A DNA stretch of 32,070 nucleotides from Alphaproteobacteria bacterium (GCA_028282385.1 JANQIB010000003.1:1-32070); one strand, 5' to 3'. Shown: positions 15,173-24,091, numbered from the stretch's first letter. Notes: a model not told the origin generated them from the sequence alone. Made by a program: numbers and translations.

Positions 15173-16486
15173 TTAGCCGGCTTCTGCCTCATTTTCCGCG
15201 TCATCTTTTGCTTTAGACTTTTTCTTTTTCTTTGTATCGGAGTGAACAAAGACAGGCTGTTTCCCATCATTAACCGTGGCTTTACTGACCACAACTTTTT
15301 CGACATCTTCCATATCGGGCAGTTCAAACATCGTATCCAGAAGCATATTTTCCAGGATCGAGCGCAGGCCCCGCGCACCGGTTTTCCGGTCGATCGCTTT
15401 CAGGGCAATGGCTTTCAGCGCGTCTTTTTCAAATTCAAGTTTTGCGCCTTCCAGTTCGAAGAGCTTTTGATATTGCTTCACCAGCGCATTTTTCGGCTCA
15501 GTCAGGATGGTAATCAGCGCATCTTCATCCAGCTCTTCCAGTGTGGCGATCACGGGTAGACGACCAATAAATTCAGGGATAAGTCCGAATTTCTGGAGAT
15601 CTTCCGGCTCGAGTTTTTTCAAAAGCTCACCAATGCCGCTATCATCTGCCGCTTTGACATCCGCGCCAAAACCGATGGTGGAGCCGCGGCCTTTATTGGC
15701 CAGGATTTTATCAATGCCGGCAAACGCCCCGCCGCAGATAAACAGCATATTGGCGGTGTCGACCTGCAGGAATTCCTGCTGCGGATGTTTGCGTCCACCT
15801 TGTGGCGGGACAGAGGCGACCGTGCCTTCCATCAGTTTCAGGAGCGCCTGCTGCACACCTTCGCCGGAGACGTCACGGGTGATGGACGGGTTATCGCCTT
15901 TGCGTGAAATTTTGTCGATTTCGTCGATATAGACAATCCCGCGCTGGGCCCGGTCGACATTATAGTCGGAGGCTTGAAGCAGCTTGAGAACGATATTCTC
16001 AACATCTTCCCCGACATAACCGGCTTCGGTCAGGGTTGTCGCATCGGCCATGGTGAAGGGCACGTCGATAATTTTCGCCAGTGTCTGGGCAAGCAGGGTC
16101 TTCCCGCAGCCTGTCGGTCCGACCAGCAGGATATTGGATTTTGAAATTTCAACATCGGCGCCGGAGCCGGTTGCGCCATGTTCGAGACGCTTATAGTGGT
16201 TGTGAACGGCAACAGACAGAACACGCTTGGCAGATTCCTGACCAATCACGTAATCATCCAAAACAGATTTAATTTCGCTTGGTGCCGGAACGCCGTCGCC
16301 GGAGCGCACAATCTGGGATTTATCCTCTTCGCGGATAATATCCATGCATAGCTCAACGCATTCATTGCAGATAAAGACATTCGGTCCCGCAATGAGCTTG
16401 CGAACCTCGTGCTGGCTTTTGCCGCAGAACGAACAGTAAAGCGTGTTCTTGCTATCGGTTTTATCTTTGTCTGATGATTTACTCAT
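15173..16486 (-). CDS. clpX: ATP-dependent Clp protease ATP-binding subunit ClpX
   Basis: ClpX is the AAA+ unfoldase that feeds substrates to ClpP. The 437 residues contain the N-terminal zinc-binding domain (C18, C21, C40, C43), Walker A GPTGCGKT (123-130), the pore loop GYVG (156-159), Walker B IVYIDE (184-189) and an RKH loop in PQGGRKHP. The sensor and C-terminal regions follow. The tail is longer than usual: a poly-Lys/Ser stretch then an acidic, Ala-rich end ([19 protein letters not shown]). clpP, often the upstream partner, is not in the window; instead clpX is divergent from sufE and heads a minus-strand run toward the DHH and phrB genes. A GAGGA lies about a dozen bases before the ATG. 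Confidence 0.97.
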   Translation of the reverse strand: MSKSSDKDKTDSKNTLYCSFCGKSQHEVRKLIAGPNVFICNECVELCMDIIREEDKSQIVRSGDGVPAPSEIKSVLDDYVIGQESAKRVLSVAVHNHYKRLEHGATGSGADVEISKSNILLVGPTGCGKTLLAQTLAKIIDVPFTMADATTLTEAGYVGEDVENIVLKLLQASDYNVDRAQRGIVYIDEIDKISRKGDNPSITRDVSGEGVQQALLKLMEGTVASVPPQGGRKHPQQEFLQVDTANMLFICGGAFAGIDKILANKGRGSTIGFGADVKAADDSGIGELLKKLEPEDLQKFGLIPEFIGRLPVIATLEELDEDALITILTEPKNALVKQYQKLFELEGAKLEFEKDALKAIALKAIDRKTGARGLRSILENMLLDTMFELPDMEDVEKVVVSKATVNDGKQPVFVHSDTKKKKKSKAKDDAENEAEAG

Positions 16487-16644
16487 GGCGCCGTTTGTAT
16501 CCTCGTGAATCTCTATTAACCAAGTTAGCCCAGCGTTTTACTCTCATGCAAGAGGCGAAATGAAAAACCTCTTGGACTATCACTTCATTATACTCTATCA
16601 AAGCCTGAAATGGGTTAAGGAACATTAAATCGATTATAGAAAAT

Positions 16645-17070
16645 ATGACACAGCGCAACATAGAGGACCTTGCCGAAAACTTTGCGCTCTTCACCGATTG
16701 GGAAGAGCGCTATGGCTATCTGATTGAGCTGGGCAAGGACCTGCCGCCAATGGATGAGGCGTTCAAAACTGATCATACATTCGTGCGCGGCTGTACCTCA
16801 CGGGTCTGGCTTGTGGCAGAAAAAGACGGGCAGGGGCGCTATCATTTCACTGCCGACAGCGATGCGCATATTGTCCGTGGATTAATTGCCCTCTTGCTCG
16901 CGGCCTACCAGGATAAAACCGCGGAGGAGATCGCGGCGATAGAAATTGAAAGGTTTTTTGAAAAAATCGGCCTGAACGAACATCTGTCCCCCAACCGCCG
17001 GAATGGTTTTTTCGCGATGGTGGAAAAAATAAAATCCCTCTCCCTTCAGGGAGAGGGCAACGAGGCTTAA
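16645..17070 (+). CDS. sufE: Cysteine desulfuration protein SufE, C-terminus supplied by a repeat
   Basis: SufE accepts persulfide sulfur from the SufS desulfurase and passes it to the SufBCD scaffold for Fe-S assembly. The 141-residue product carries the active cysteine C50 in VRGCTSRVWL, and the family-typical GLNEHLSPNRRNGFFAMVEKI block near the end. The last approx. ten residues (SLSLQGEGNEA) and the TAA at 17068-17070 are encoded by a family B palindromic repeat that starts at 17036. The native 3' end therefore appears overwritten just past the conserved fold, and the protein is probably still functional. No other suf genes are in the window. The gene is divergent from clpX across 158 bases. 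Confidence 0.93.
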   Translation: MTQRNIEDLAENFALFTDWEERYGYLIELGKDLPPMDEAFKTDHTFVRGCTSRVWLVAEKDGQGRYHFTADSDAHIVRGLIALLLAAYQDKTAEEIAAIEIERFFEKIGLNEHLSPNRRNGFFAMVEKIKSLSLQGEGNEA

Positions 17071-17201
17071 AGCCGACAGGTTTTTAGCCGCAGTGGGTGA
17101 GGGTGTTTTTCTATAGATTCAGGCACCCTCACCCAGCTCCAGCTAAATTCGCGCTGGTGCGCTCATTAAGCTTGCACAACCCTCTCCCTCAAGGGAGAGG
17201 G
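17036..17201. repeat. Paired inverted family B repeats (copies 4 and 5)
   Basis: The left unit runs from the hairpin CCCTCTCCC (17036-17044)/GGGAGAGGG (17049-17057) to GGGTGAGGG ending at 17103. The right unit is the inverse, from CCCTCACCC (17126-17134) to the hairpin ending in GGGAGAGGG (17193-17201). It has the same head-to-head arrangement as 8425-8602. The left unit contains the sufE stop codon; the right unit ends ten bases before the stop of the convergent gene at 17212. Confidence 0.88.
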
Positions 17202-17211
17202 AAATGTTATT

Positions 17212-17898
17212 TTATCTATTTGTATTCGTCGGCACGCCCGGTTTAGGAAGCTGTTTGCCTTCTTTTTCCGTGATGGAATTCAGGATGTCTTTAAAGACCT
17301 CATCGCCTTCGGCATGTTCGCCGCCGATCAATTCGGCCTGCACGGTAAAGACCGAATTCGGCCCGACCCAGAGCTGCGCGGTATAAATTTTCCCCTGGCG
17401 GCCTGTTTCTCCCGTGCCGGTGAGCGTTGCCTGCTTGGTCATTTCCCGCTCATCATAATTGATATTATATTCCCTGATGAATTTGCGTCCGACCATGGCT
17501 TCCAGCGCCGTGCTCATCACGCGCTCATTATAACGTGCCATGTTTTCCGGCGTGGAAGGCATACAGCTCACGCTGACATCCACAGTCGTGGACAGGTCAT
17601 AGACCATTGTGTAGCTGGTGACCTGGTAGCAGGTTTCCTGCTCCGGCGGGCAGCGGCGCGCGGTGAATGGCGGCTCCGGGAACACAATTTCAAAGTCGCA
17701 ATAATCCGGCGCGTAAGTGCGGGCGGCGAGATCCTCTTCAGCTTTTTTAAGGTCGGCCTCCATCTTTGCCGCATCTTCGGCGGTGATGCCTTGTTCCGGT
17801 GTGCTTTCTTCTGCAGGCGCTGCGTCGTCCTGTGCAAAGGTCGTGCCGGGCAGGGCCATCATGCTTAGGGTCAGTAAGAGGCTGAGTGTTTTGGTCAT
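17212..17898 (-). CDS. Hypothetical secreted/periplasmic protein
   Basis: The 228-residue product has a clear Sec signal peptide (MTKTLSLLLTLSMMALPGTTFA, likely cleaved before QDD), then an acidic Glu/Ala-rich linker (about 24-60). A globular region with four cysteines (DYCDF, RRCPP, ETCYQ, SVSCMP) follows that could form two disulfides. The tail is Pro/Thr/Asn-rich. I recognise no family. The ATG at 17898 is chosen because it overlaps the hisS stop as ATGA and has a GGAG seven bases upstream; a TTG at 17910 would be the only longer start. It is probably coupled to hisS. Its 3' end lies next to the paired family B repeats. Confidence 0.75.
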   Translation of the reverse strand: MTKTLSLLLTLSMMALPGTTFAQDDAAPAEESTPEQGITAEDAAKMEADLKKAEEDLAARTYAPDYCDFEIVFPEPPFTARRCPPEQETCYQVTSYTMVYDLSTTVDVSVSCMPSTPENMARYNERVMSTALEAMVGRKFIREYNINYDEREMTKQATLTGTGETGRQGKIYTAQLWVGPNSVFTVQAELIGGEHAEGDEVFKDILNSITEKEGKQLPKPGVPTNTNR

Positions 17899-19289
17899 GG
17901 TTTGCTCCAATCTGCCGGATCGGCTTGTTCCTGCGTGCCTTCATTCATGTCTTTGATTTCATGAGCTTTACCATCTTCGAACGGTGGAAACCAGACAAAC
18001 GGGATGCCTTTCTTCTCAGCGTAAGAGAGCTGCTTACCGATTTTTTGCGGGGCGTGGTACATCTCGACCTTAAAGCCGCGTTCCCGTAAGGTACGCGCCG
18101 TTGCGGCGGCTTCACTGCGTTTTTCTTCCGAGGGCAGGGCCATCAGGATATCGGCAGGACCTTTGGCGGCGGGTTTCAGGTGCCCGGTTTGTTTGAGCAC
18201 ATCAAACAGGCGGGAAAAGCCGATCGAGATTCCAACGCCCGGCAGGTGTTTATTGATGAAAGAACCAGCCAGGTCGTCATACCGCCCGCCGGAACAGACT
18301 GAGCCGGTAAATTCCGGCACGTCGAGAAGTTGCGTCTCATAGACCGTACCGGTGTAATAATCCAGCCCGCGGACGATGGAGAGATCGCCGGCAACAGCGT
18401 GGTCTGGCAGATAGGAGAGATAATCGAGAACAAAGGAAAGTTCTTCGATGCCTTCATTTATTGTCTGGATTGCCGCGTCGCTGACGCTCCTCGCAATGAC
18501 GTCATTGCGAGCGATGAAATCGCGAAGCAATCCAGAAAAGTCTTTTGGTATGGCTTTGATTTTTGCGAATTCAAGAATGAATTCGGCTTGTTTGTGGGCT
18601 TCATCTGCATTGATATCCAGGGCAGATTTAAGAATGCTTATTAAAGTTGTTATAAGTTCAGTTTGTTTTTCTTTTTCAATTTTATCGATAGTTCTTGTAA
18701 TCGAAACAATATCTTTATCGTTTGATACTCCAAGAGCGTTGAGCATTCCTATCAGAATTTTCCGGTTACTAATCCTGTGCTGGATCCGGCCGATATCAAG
18801 CCCGTCAAGCGTGTCGTAAATCATCGCCGGGATTTCGGCGTCGAAATGGATCGGCAGGTGATCGACATTGATGACGTCGATATCGCACTGTGTGAATTCC
18901 CGCATCCGGCCCATTTGCGGACGCTCGCCGCGCCAGACGCGTTGCATCTGGTAGCGCTTAAACGGGAAGGTCAGATCGTTGAAATGCTGGGCGACATAAC
19001 GCGCCAGCGGCACGGTCTGGTCAAAATGCAGGGCGAGGCGGGCGTCTTTACTGTCATCATCCTCTTTATGCAGGCGCTCAAGGACATAGATTTCCTTATC
19101 AACTTCGCCCTTGGCGAGGAGCACGTCGATTTCTTCCACGCTCGGCGTTTCAATCGAACAAAAGCCATAACTTTCAAAGGTGGCGCGGATATGATCCAGC
19201 CAGCGTTGTTCTACCGCCCGCCATTCCGGCAGCCATTCCGGAAAACCGCTAATCGCTTTGGGTTTATAGATTTTACGTTTTTCACTCAT
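17895..19289 (-). CDS. hisS: Histidyl-tRNA synthetase with a repeat-derived insertion
   Basis: HisRS charges tRNA-His. From the ATG at 19289 (MSEKRKIYKP) the product is 464 residues; an in-frame ATG at 19301 lies in repeat-like sequence and is less likely. Class II motif 2 is VWRGERPQMGRMREFTQ (118-134), and the HisA motif is RGLDYYTG (307-314) followed by GGRYDDL. The C-terminal anticodon-binding domain is present (DILMALPSEE onward). Residues 251-275 are encoded by a family A palindrome (18464-18536), inside the helical insertion region between motif 2 and HisA. The adjoining stretch encoding residues about 177-250 is sharply AT-rich (about 32% GC over 18541-18720 by hand count, against 58% at 18781-18840). 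The downstream secreted-protein gene overlaps by ATGA. Confidence 0.94.
   Translation of the reverse strand: MSEKRKIYKPKAISGFPEWLPEWRAVEQRWLDHIRATFESYGFCSIETPSVEEIDVLLAKGEVDKEIYVLERLHKEDDDSKDARLALHFDQTVPLARYVAQHFNDLTFPFKRYQMQRVWRGERPQMGRMREFTQCDIDVINVDHLPIHFDAEIPAMIYDTLDGLDIGRIQHRISNRKILIGMLNALGVSNDKDIVSITRTIDKIEKEKQTELITTLISILKSALDINADEAHKQAEFILEFAKIKAIPKDFSGLLRDFIARNDVIARSVSDAAIQTINEGIEELSFVLDYLSYLPDHAVAGDLSIVRGLDYYTGTVYETQLLDVPEFTGSVCSGGRYDDLAGSFINKHLPGVGISIGFSRLFDVLKQTGHLKPAAKGPADILMALPSEEKRSEAAATARTLRERGFKVEMYHAPQKIGKQLSYAEKKGIPFVWFPPFEDGKAHEIKDMNEGTQEQADPADWSKP
18464..18536. repeat. Palindromic repeat, family A copy 2, in frame inside hisS
   Basis: The outer arms TCTGGATTGC (18464-18473) and GCAATCCAGA (18527-18536) are perfect 10-bp inverted repeats. 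The centre holds CGCAATGACG next to TCATTGCGAG. Compared with 1022-1115 the two half-units are joined at the opposite end, giving an inside-out arrangement. It is translated as 25 residues of HisRS. Confidence 0.9.
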
Positions 19290-19316
19290 ATTTCTTGTCA
19301 TCCCGAGCTTGCTTTA

Positions 19317-19347
19317 AACCACGAATGAACGCGAATATACACGAATT
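19317..19347. repeat. Half copy of family E repeat
   Basis: AACCACGAATGAACGCG followed by AATATACACGAAT resembles one arm of the ACCACGGATCAACACAG element at 21418-21500. A fragment resembling family C (GTCATCCCGAGC) lies just before it, directly upstream of hisS. Confidence 0.5.
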
Positions 19348-19376
19348 TCTTCAAAATCAAAAAAGATGTCATCCCG

Positions 19377-19461
19377 GACTTGATCCGGGATCTATGCGGT
19401 TTGCCCGCCCTTAAAGAAGGCTGATCTATTTTTATAGATTCCGGCCTTCGCCGGAATGACA
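19377..19461. repeat. Palindromic repeat, family D
   Basis: It starts TGTCATCCCGGACTTGATCC and ends ATTCCGGCC...GGAATGACA, with internal hairpins (ATCCCGGACTTGATCCGGGAT; TTCCGGCCTTCGCCGGAA). It sits seven bases past the cobT stop in the cobT-hisS gap, where it could help end cobT transcription. Confidence 0.8.
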
Positions 19462-19467
19462 GGGATA

Positions 19468-21315
19468 TTATTGATCCAGCTTAAACACGCGTTCCAGGCG
19501 CTGGATCAGGGCTTCGGCCAGTTCATCTGCATCGGCGATGGTGAGTGCGCGGGAATAATAGCGGGTGACGTCATGGCCGATCCCGATCGCGGTGAGTTCG
19601 ACTTGTTTTAACCCTTCAATCCATGCAATCACCTGACGCAGATCTTTTTCGAGGATATTGGACGGGTTCACGGACAGGGTTGAGTCATCCACCGGCGCGC
19701 CGTCAGAAATGATCATCAGAATTTTGCGTTGCTCAGGCCGGCGGGCGAGACGGTTATGCGCCCAGACCAGGGCTTCGCCGTCGATATTTTCTTTGAGGAG
19801 ACCTTCCTTGAGCATCAGGCCGAGATTTTTGCGCGCGCGGCGCAGCGGGGCATCGGCGCTTTTATAAACAATATGGCGCAGATCATTGAGCCGCCCCGGA
19901 TGATCCGGCCGTCCATTGGCAATCCAGAGATCACGGGACTTGCCGCCTTTCCACGCGCGGGTGGTAAAGCCGAGAATTTCAACTTTCACGCCGCAGCGTT
20001 CCAGCGTGCGGGCGAGAATATCGGTACAGATTGCGGCAATCGCAATGGGCCGCCCGCGCATCGAGCCGGAATTGTCAATCAGAAGGGTCACGACCGTATC
20101 ACGGAACTTTGTATCTTTTTCCCGTTTGAAACTGATCGGGATGCCCGGGTTTGCAATGGAGCGGGCCAGCCGCGTGGCATCGATATAGCCTTCTTCCTGG
20201 TCAAAAGCCCAGGAGCGTTGCTGGCGCGCCATGAGTTTACGCTGCAGGCGATTGGCGAGTTTGGCCACCAGCGAATGAAGCGAGCCGAGCTGATGATCCA
20301 GCATATCGCGCAGCCGGGTCAGTTCTTCCGGATCGGCGAGCTCCTCGGCCTTGATAATTTCATCGTTGGCCGTTGTATAGATCCTGTACGACCCGCCGGG
20401 GCCGTCCGCATAACCGTCCTGGGTGCCTCGCATTTCCGCACCGATTTCCCCGTCTTCATCGAGGGAAGCGCTTTGTTCGGAAACATCTTCTTCCCCCATT
20501 TCACTTTCAGAGAGATCGGAATCATCCGCGGCATCCTGTGCGTCGGCACCTTCCGTGCCTTCACTGTCTTCGGCCTGTTGCTGGTCCGGCTGTTCTTCCG
20601 GGGCTTTGTCCTGTCCGTCCTGCTCATCCAGCGTGTCACTTTCTGACGGATCATCGCCTGTGCCTTCGCTGGGTATAAAGCCCAGATCGGACATGAGCTG
20701 TTTGGACAGTTTTGCAAACGCGGTCTGATCTTCCAGAACGTCTGATAGTTTTGAAAACCCGTCCTGCCCTAATTTTTCTTCAATCCATGGCGACCATTTT
20801 TCACTGAGCGCTTTGGCATGGCCGGGAACAGGCTCTCCGGTTAAAGCCATGCGGGCGAGGGCATGGATGGCATCCCCGGCGGCGATATCTTCACGTGTGT
20901 CTGCTTTCTCATAACCGAGCCGGGCGCATTTATCGTTGAGCGCTTCATTCAGGTTTTGCTGAATGCCGGTCATGTTCCGCGCGCCCAGTGCTTCGCAGCG
21001 CGCCTGTTCCAGCGCATCAAAAACTTCCGAGGCTGAGAGGTCCATCGGTGCATTGCGCAAATGCAGCGCACGGGAGTGATGTTTAAGCCGCAGGGCTTTC
21101 GCATCTGCCGCGCCGCGGAGCAGAGCCTTTGCTTCTGTTGAAATCTCCGCATCCGGCAAGGGCAGGCGCGCGGCTTCTTCAGACGGGATTGATGGGCGGT
21201 CGGCGCTTTCACTGGCCGAATAACTCACCGCCGTATTTTTCTTTCCTGCGAGCGCGCGTAATACCGCCGCGGTTGCGGATTTAAATTTTTCGGTTTGATT
21301 GTTGAGTTTATCCAT
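19468..21315 (-). CDS. cobT: Aerobic cobaltochelatase CobT subunit
   Basis: CobT, with the AAA+ CobS and large subunit CobN, inserts cobalt into hydrogenobyrinate a,c-diamide in aerobic B12 synthesis. The product is 615 residues from the ATG at 21315 ([11 protein letters not shown]); a longer frame to 21378 would run into repeat DNA. The N-terminal helical domain spans about 1-215. A strongly acidic linker rich in Asp, Glu, Ser and Gln covers about 217-300. The VWA domain begins near 405 with the MIDAS motif D414-N-S416-G-S418. No cobN or other cob genes are visible. cobS lies upstream on the same strand, separated by 237 bases of family E repeat. The cobST pair is retained in many alphaproteobacteria, so B12 synthesis is not proven by this window. 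Confidence 0.93.
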   Translation of the reverse strand: MDKLNNQTEKFKSATAAVLRALAGKKNTAVSYSASESADRPSIPSEEAARLPLPDAEISTEAKALLRGAADAKALRLKHHSRALHLRNAPMDLSASEVFDALEQARCEALGARNMTGIQQNLNEALNDKCARLGYEKADTREDIAAGDAIHALARMALTGEPVPGHAKALSEKWSPWIEEKLGQDGFSKLSDVLEDQTAFAKLSKQLMSDLGFIPSEGTGDDPSESDTLDEQDGQDKAPEEQPDQQQAEDSEGTEGADAQDAADDSDLSESEMGEEDVSEQSASLDEDGEIGAEMRGTQDGYADGPGGSYRIYTTANDEIIKAEELADPEELTRLRDMLDHQLGSLHSLVAKLANRLQRKLMARQQRSWAFDQEEGYIDATRLARSIANPGIPISFKREKDTKFRDTVVTLLIDNSGSMRGRPIAIAAICTDILARTLERCGVKVEILGFTTRAWKGGKSRDLWIANGRPDHPGRLNDLRHIVYKSADAPLRRARKNLGLMLKEGLLKENIDGEALVWAHNRLARRPEQRKILMIISDGAPVDDSTLSVNPSNILEKDLRQVIAWIEGLKQVELTAIGIGHDVTRYYSRALTIADADELAEALIQRLERVFKLDQ

Positions 21316-21365
21316 ATATAAAATGTTATCCCCGCCTCCGTGCGGGGATCCGGTTTTTATCTTAA

Positions 21366-21544
21366 TGCCAAGACGCAAAGAACGCCAAGAATATGCCGCG
21401 AAGCGGCAATAATTTTAACCACGGATCAACACAGATAGACACAGATAAAAATATAACTGAGCATTAATCCGTGTGCATCTGTGTTTATCTGTGGTTTTTT
21501 AAATGCCTGCGGCGCTTTGGCTTTGCGGTCTTGGCGGCTTGGCA
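21366..21544. repeat. Nested inverted repeats, family E, between cobS and cobT
   Basis: The outer arms begin TGCCAAGACGCAAAGAACGC (21366 on) and end GGTCTTGGCGGCTTGGCA (to 21544). An inner, separate inverted repeat runs from AACCACGGATCAACACAG (21418 on) to CATCTGTGTTTATCTGTGG (to about 21494). This looks like one element inserted in another. It fills most of the 237-base gap in what should be a cobST operon; no gene is visible. Confidence 0.85.
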
Positions 21545-21552
21545 TGAAATTT

Positions 21553-22572
21553 TTATTTCTCGGCCAAAAGCTCCACCCCAAAGGCGCGCTGATAATATTC
21601 GGCGACGGTGGGCCATTCGAGTTCGTCGCATTTATTTAAGAAACTAAAACGAAAGGCCAGTTCCCGGTCGCCAAAAATCTGCATGTTTTCGGCCCACGTG
21701 ATCACGGTGCGCGGTGACATGGTGATGGACAGGTCGCCGTTAATGAAACCCTGCCGGACCATGCCGGCAACATTGACCATGGCTTCGATGGTTTGTTCTT
21801 CAACTTCCGGCACTTTGGCTTTGACGATATCAATCTCGGTTTTGACCGGCAGGTAGTTGAGCTGCACGACGACGTTCCAGCGGTCCATCTGCGCCTGGTT
21901 GATCTGCTGCGTGCCGTGATACAGGCCCGTCGTATCGCCAAGCCCGATTGTGTTGGATGTTGCAAACAGGCGGAAAGCCGGGTGCGGGCGGATCACCATA
22001 TTCTGGTCGATCAGGGTTAAACGGCCCTCGGCTTCCAGCACACGCTGGATCACGAACATCACATCCGGGCGGCCTGCATCATATTCATCAAAGATCAGAG
22101 CGACCGGGTTCTGGACCGACCAGGGCAGCAGGCCTTCTTTCCATTCGGTAATCTGTTTGCCTTCTTTCAGGACGATCATATCTTTACCGAGCAAATCAAT
22201 CCGGCTGACATGGCTATCGAGGTTGATCCGTACGCACGGCCAGTTGAGGCGCGCGGCGATCTGTTCAATATGGGTGGATTTCCCGGTGCCGTGATAGCCC
22301 TGGATCATCACGCGGCGGTTATGTGCAAAACCGGCCAGAATAGCCATCGTCGTGTCATGATCGAACTGGTATGTTTTATCGATCTGTGGCACGTTGGGCG
22401 TATCTTCTTTAAAGCCCGGCACTTTCCAGTCAATATCCAGCCCGAACGTCTCCCGCACATCATAGAATGTATCAGGAATTGACGTATATTTGCCTTCCTT
22501 GCCTTTGACCTTGGTCAGGTCGAAGGAGGCGCTCATCGGTTCATTGTCGGGTTCGGCGGAGGTTTCGCTCAT
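21553..22572 (-). CDS. cobS: Aerobic cobaltochelatase CobS subunit (MoxR-type AAA+ ATPase)
   Basis: CobS is the ATPase ring of the cobaltochelatase, working with CobT in remodelling CobN. The 339-residue product has the CobS-typical N-terminus ([19 protein letters not shown], about 31-49), Walker A GYHGTGKS (92-99), Walker B ALIFDE (158-163) followed by YDAGRPD, and a sensor region with LFATSNT. The C-terminal lid ends in [15 protein letters not shown]. The length matches the family. The gene begins seven bases after the J-domain gene, so the two are very likely co-transcribed. The ribosome binding site is weak, which suggests translational coupling. cobT follows after the repeat-filled gap. 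Confidence 0.95.
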   Translation of the reverse strand: MSETSAEPDNEPMSASFDLTKVKGKEGKYTSIPDTFYDVRETFGLDIDWKVPGFKEDTPNVPQIDKTYQFDHDTTMAILAGFAHNRRVMIQGYHGTGKSTHIEQIAARLNWPCVRINLDSHVSRIDLLGKDMIVLKEGKQITEWKEGLLPWSVQNPVALIFDEYDAGRPDVMFVIQRVLEAEGRLTLIDQNMVIRPHPAFRLFATSNTIGLGDTTGLYHGTQQINQAQMDRWNVVVQLNYLPVKTEIDIVKAKVPEVEEQTIEAMVNVAGMVRQGFINGDLSITMSPRTVITWAENMQIFGDRELAFRFSFLNKCDELEWPTVAEYYQRAFGVELLAEK

Positions 22573-22579
22573 TCTCGTC

Positions 22580-23176
22580 TTACTTCTCTATTTTTTCAAA
22601 TTTCTCATAGGCCAGTTTCAGGATTGTATAGGACATATTGATCTGTTTGAGAAGGTCTTCGGCGTCTTTATCGCCGGGATTGAAATCAGGATGGTATTTT
22701 TTGGCGAGTTCCTTGTAGCGCGTCTTGATGATTTTAAGGTCTACCGGCGGTTCCAGCCCGAAAATGGCGAGCGCCTCCATTTCCGGTGTATTCCGGTTTT
22801 CTTCGAATGTATAGCGGCCTTCGCTTTTGGGTGGGTCCTGCTCTGTATAGTGATAGGTCCGCCAGGCCTGGTTATAAAGCTCTTCGGCAAAATCCGCGCC
22901 GGCATCGTAGCGGCGGGTTGGCCGGTCGCCGTACAGGGAATTCAGAATATGATCTTCAACTTCCTGCGCATTCATCCCCTCAAAGAAGTTCCAGGCCTTG
23001 TTATATTCAGTGATATGTTCCTGACAGAACCAGTAATGCTCCGACAGAGAACGGTCTTTAGGCGCGCGAAAATCCCCGGTACCGGTGCAGCCGGGCATAT
23101 CGCAGGCACGGGTTTTCTGACGCGGCTTTTTGTCGTCAAATTCAGGACTGTGCGGTTTTAGGTTTATTTTCGGCAT
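22580..23176 (-). CDS. DnaJ-domain protein with N-terminal zinc-finger-like region
   Basis: The 198-residue protein has a C-terminal J domain: [16 protein letters not shown] with HPD at 162-164, followed by [20 protein letters not shown] domains stimulate the ATPase of DnaK-type chaperones. The N-terminal part carries C25, C30, C51 and H54 (C-x4-C-x20-C-x2-H), which may bind zinc. It lacks the G/F and repeat zinc domains of true DnaJ. Its position upstream of cobS, and divergent from bolA, is common in alphaproteobacteria, suggesting a client linked to the CobST complex or to bolA-related Fe-S metabolism; that is inference. The start codon and the AAGGAA binding site belong to a 19-base segment identical to that before the COG2907 gene. 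Confidence 0.9.
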   Translation of the reverse strand: MPKINLKPHSPEFDDKKPRQKTRACDMPGCTGTGDFRAPKDRSLSEHYWFCQEHITEYNKAWNFFEGMNAQEVEDHILNSLYGDRPTRRYDAGADFAEELYNQAWRTYHYTEQDPPKSEGRYTFEENRNTPEMEALAIFGLEPPVDLKIIKTRYKELAKKYHPDFNPGDKDAEDLLKQINMSYTILKLAYEKFEKIEK

Positions 23177-23194
23177 TTCGTCATTTCCTTTTGC

Positions 23195-23262
23195 TTTTAC
23201 AGTGCGTTGCTGCGCTCCTAAAGTAGGTCATCTACTTGTCGTCGCTTGCGCCTGCTGTAAAA
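23195..23262. repeat. Palindromic repeat, family F copy 2
   Basis: Arms TTTTACAG (23195-23202) and CTGTAAAA (23255-23262) enclose a central hairpin AAGTAG...CTACTT (23221-23236). The flank 23174-23192 is identical to 12612-12630. The element occupies the divergent promoter region between the J-domain gene and bolA. Confidence 0.85.
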
Positions 23263-23318
23263 ACAAAATAAAACGACTACAACCTTCCTATTATACAGGA
23301 AAAGAAAGAAGAAAAGAT

Positions 23319-23597
23319 ATGTCTGTTGCTGATGAGATCAAGCGAATTCTGGAGGACACATTCTCTCCTGTGCACTTAGAGGTTCGCAACGACTCTCACA
23401 AGCATAAAGGCCATGCCGGAGATGACGGGTCAGGGGAGAGTCACTTCCACGTGACAATCGTTTCACAAACCTTCGAAGACCTCTCCCGTCTTGACCGGCA
23501 GAGAGCCGTTTATGATGCATTAGACGGCATTGTCGGCACAAAAGTTCATGCCCTGTCCCTGAAGACCCTTTCCACACGAGAGTATATCAAAGAATAA
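23319..23597 (+). CDS. bolA: BolA-family protein
   Basis: BolA proteins partner with monothiol glutaredoxins in Fe-S trafficking, and some bind DNA. The 92-residue product has the family shape: an N-terminal helix (DEIKRILEDTFSP), the HLEVRNDSHKHKGH loop rich in His, the GESHFHVTIVS strand, and an RLDRQRAVYDAL helix, ending near the conserved HALSLKTLS. The ATG at 23319 is used because this point starts the BolA homology and upstream in-frame codons are repeat-encoded. A TATTAT-like -10 candidate lies about 30 bases upstream with no clear -35. It is divergent from the J-domain gene. Confidence 0.92.
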   Translation: MSVADEIKRILEDTFSPVHLEVRNDSHKHKGHAGDDGSGESHFHVTIVSQTFEDLSRLDRQRAVYDALDGIVGTKVHALSLKTLSTREYIKE

Positions 23598-23706
23598 AAA
23601 CACATCTTTTGGTTGTGTTGATGATCCCCGTATGTATTATTACGGGTGTATGACGGGTTTTCTATGTTGTTATTTTCTAACAATCACAATTAAAGGGATG
23701 GAAAAT

Positions 23707-24087
23707 ATGTTCCAGAAAAATGGTGTAATGAACACAGAAACAACCAAGAGTACACTGATTTCCCGTAATATAACTGTTTTGGGGAAACGCACCTCTGTCA
23801 GGCTGGAACCTGAAATGTGGCGTGCCCTCAAAGATATTGCCCGGCGGGAGAGCTGCACGATTCATGATTTATGTTCTTTGATTGCTTTGCGCAAAAACGT
23901 GCATACATCATTAACCGCGGCGATCCGTGTCTTTTTAATGCTTTATTACCGCGCAGCGGCCACTGAAGAAGGGCATAAAAAAGCAGGGCACGGTGATTTT
24001 GATTCCATGAAAGTGCGGGCTGGAATGCCGGCGGACTGGAAAGGAAATGTTGGAACGGCAAGAAATACACAATATGCGGCGGTTTGA
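23707..24087 (+). CDS. Ribbon-helix-helix (RHH_4-type) regulator
   Basis: The 126-residue product carries the alphaproteobacterial RHH_4 signature: SRNITVLGKRTSVRLEPEMWRALKDIA, with the DNA-contacting strand around TSVRLEP, then a variant of the CTIHDLCSLIALRK helix, and SLTAAIRVFLMLYYR as the closing helix. RHH proteins bind DNA as dimers; the target here is unknown. The start at 23707 has AAAGGG (23692-23697) nine bases upstream. An in-frame ATG at 23698 is the alternative. The gene ends four bases before the convergent accA stop, leaving no room for a separate terminator. The C-terminal approx. 40 residues are non-conserved and polar. Confidence 0.85.
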   Translation: MFQKNGVMNTETTKSTLISRNITVLGKRTSVRLEPEMWRALKDIARRESCTIHDLCSLIALRKNVHTSLTAAIRVFLMLYYRAAATEEGHKKAGHGDFDSMKVRAGMPADWKGNVGTARNTQYAAV

Positions 24088-24091
24088 CAGA

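Noticed and set aside
19729-20646. 305-codon plus-strand open frame
   Set aside because: It lies antisense to cobT; cobT has a MIDAS motif and family structure, and the high-GC wobble creates long shadow frames.
22490-23161. 223-codon plus-strand open frame
   Set aside because: It is the shadow of the J-domain gene on the minus strand.
23130-23318. Long N-terminal extension of bolA reading through the family F repeat
   Set aside because: BolA homology begins at the ATG at 23319; the upstream residues are encoded by the antisense J-domain start and the palindrome.
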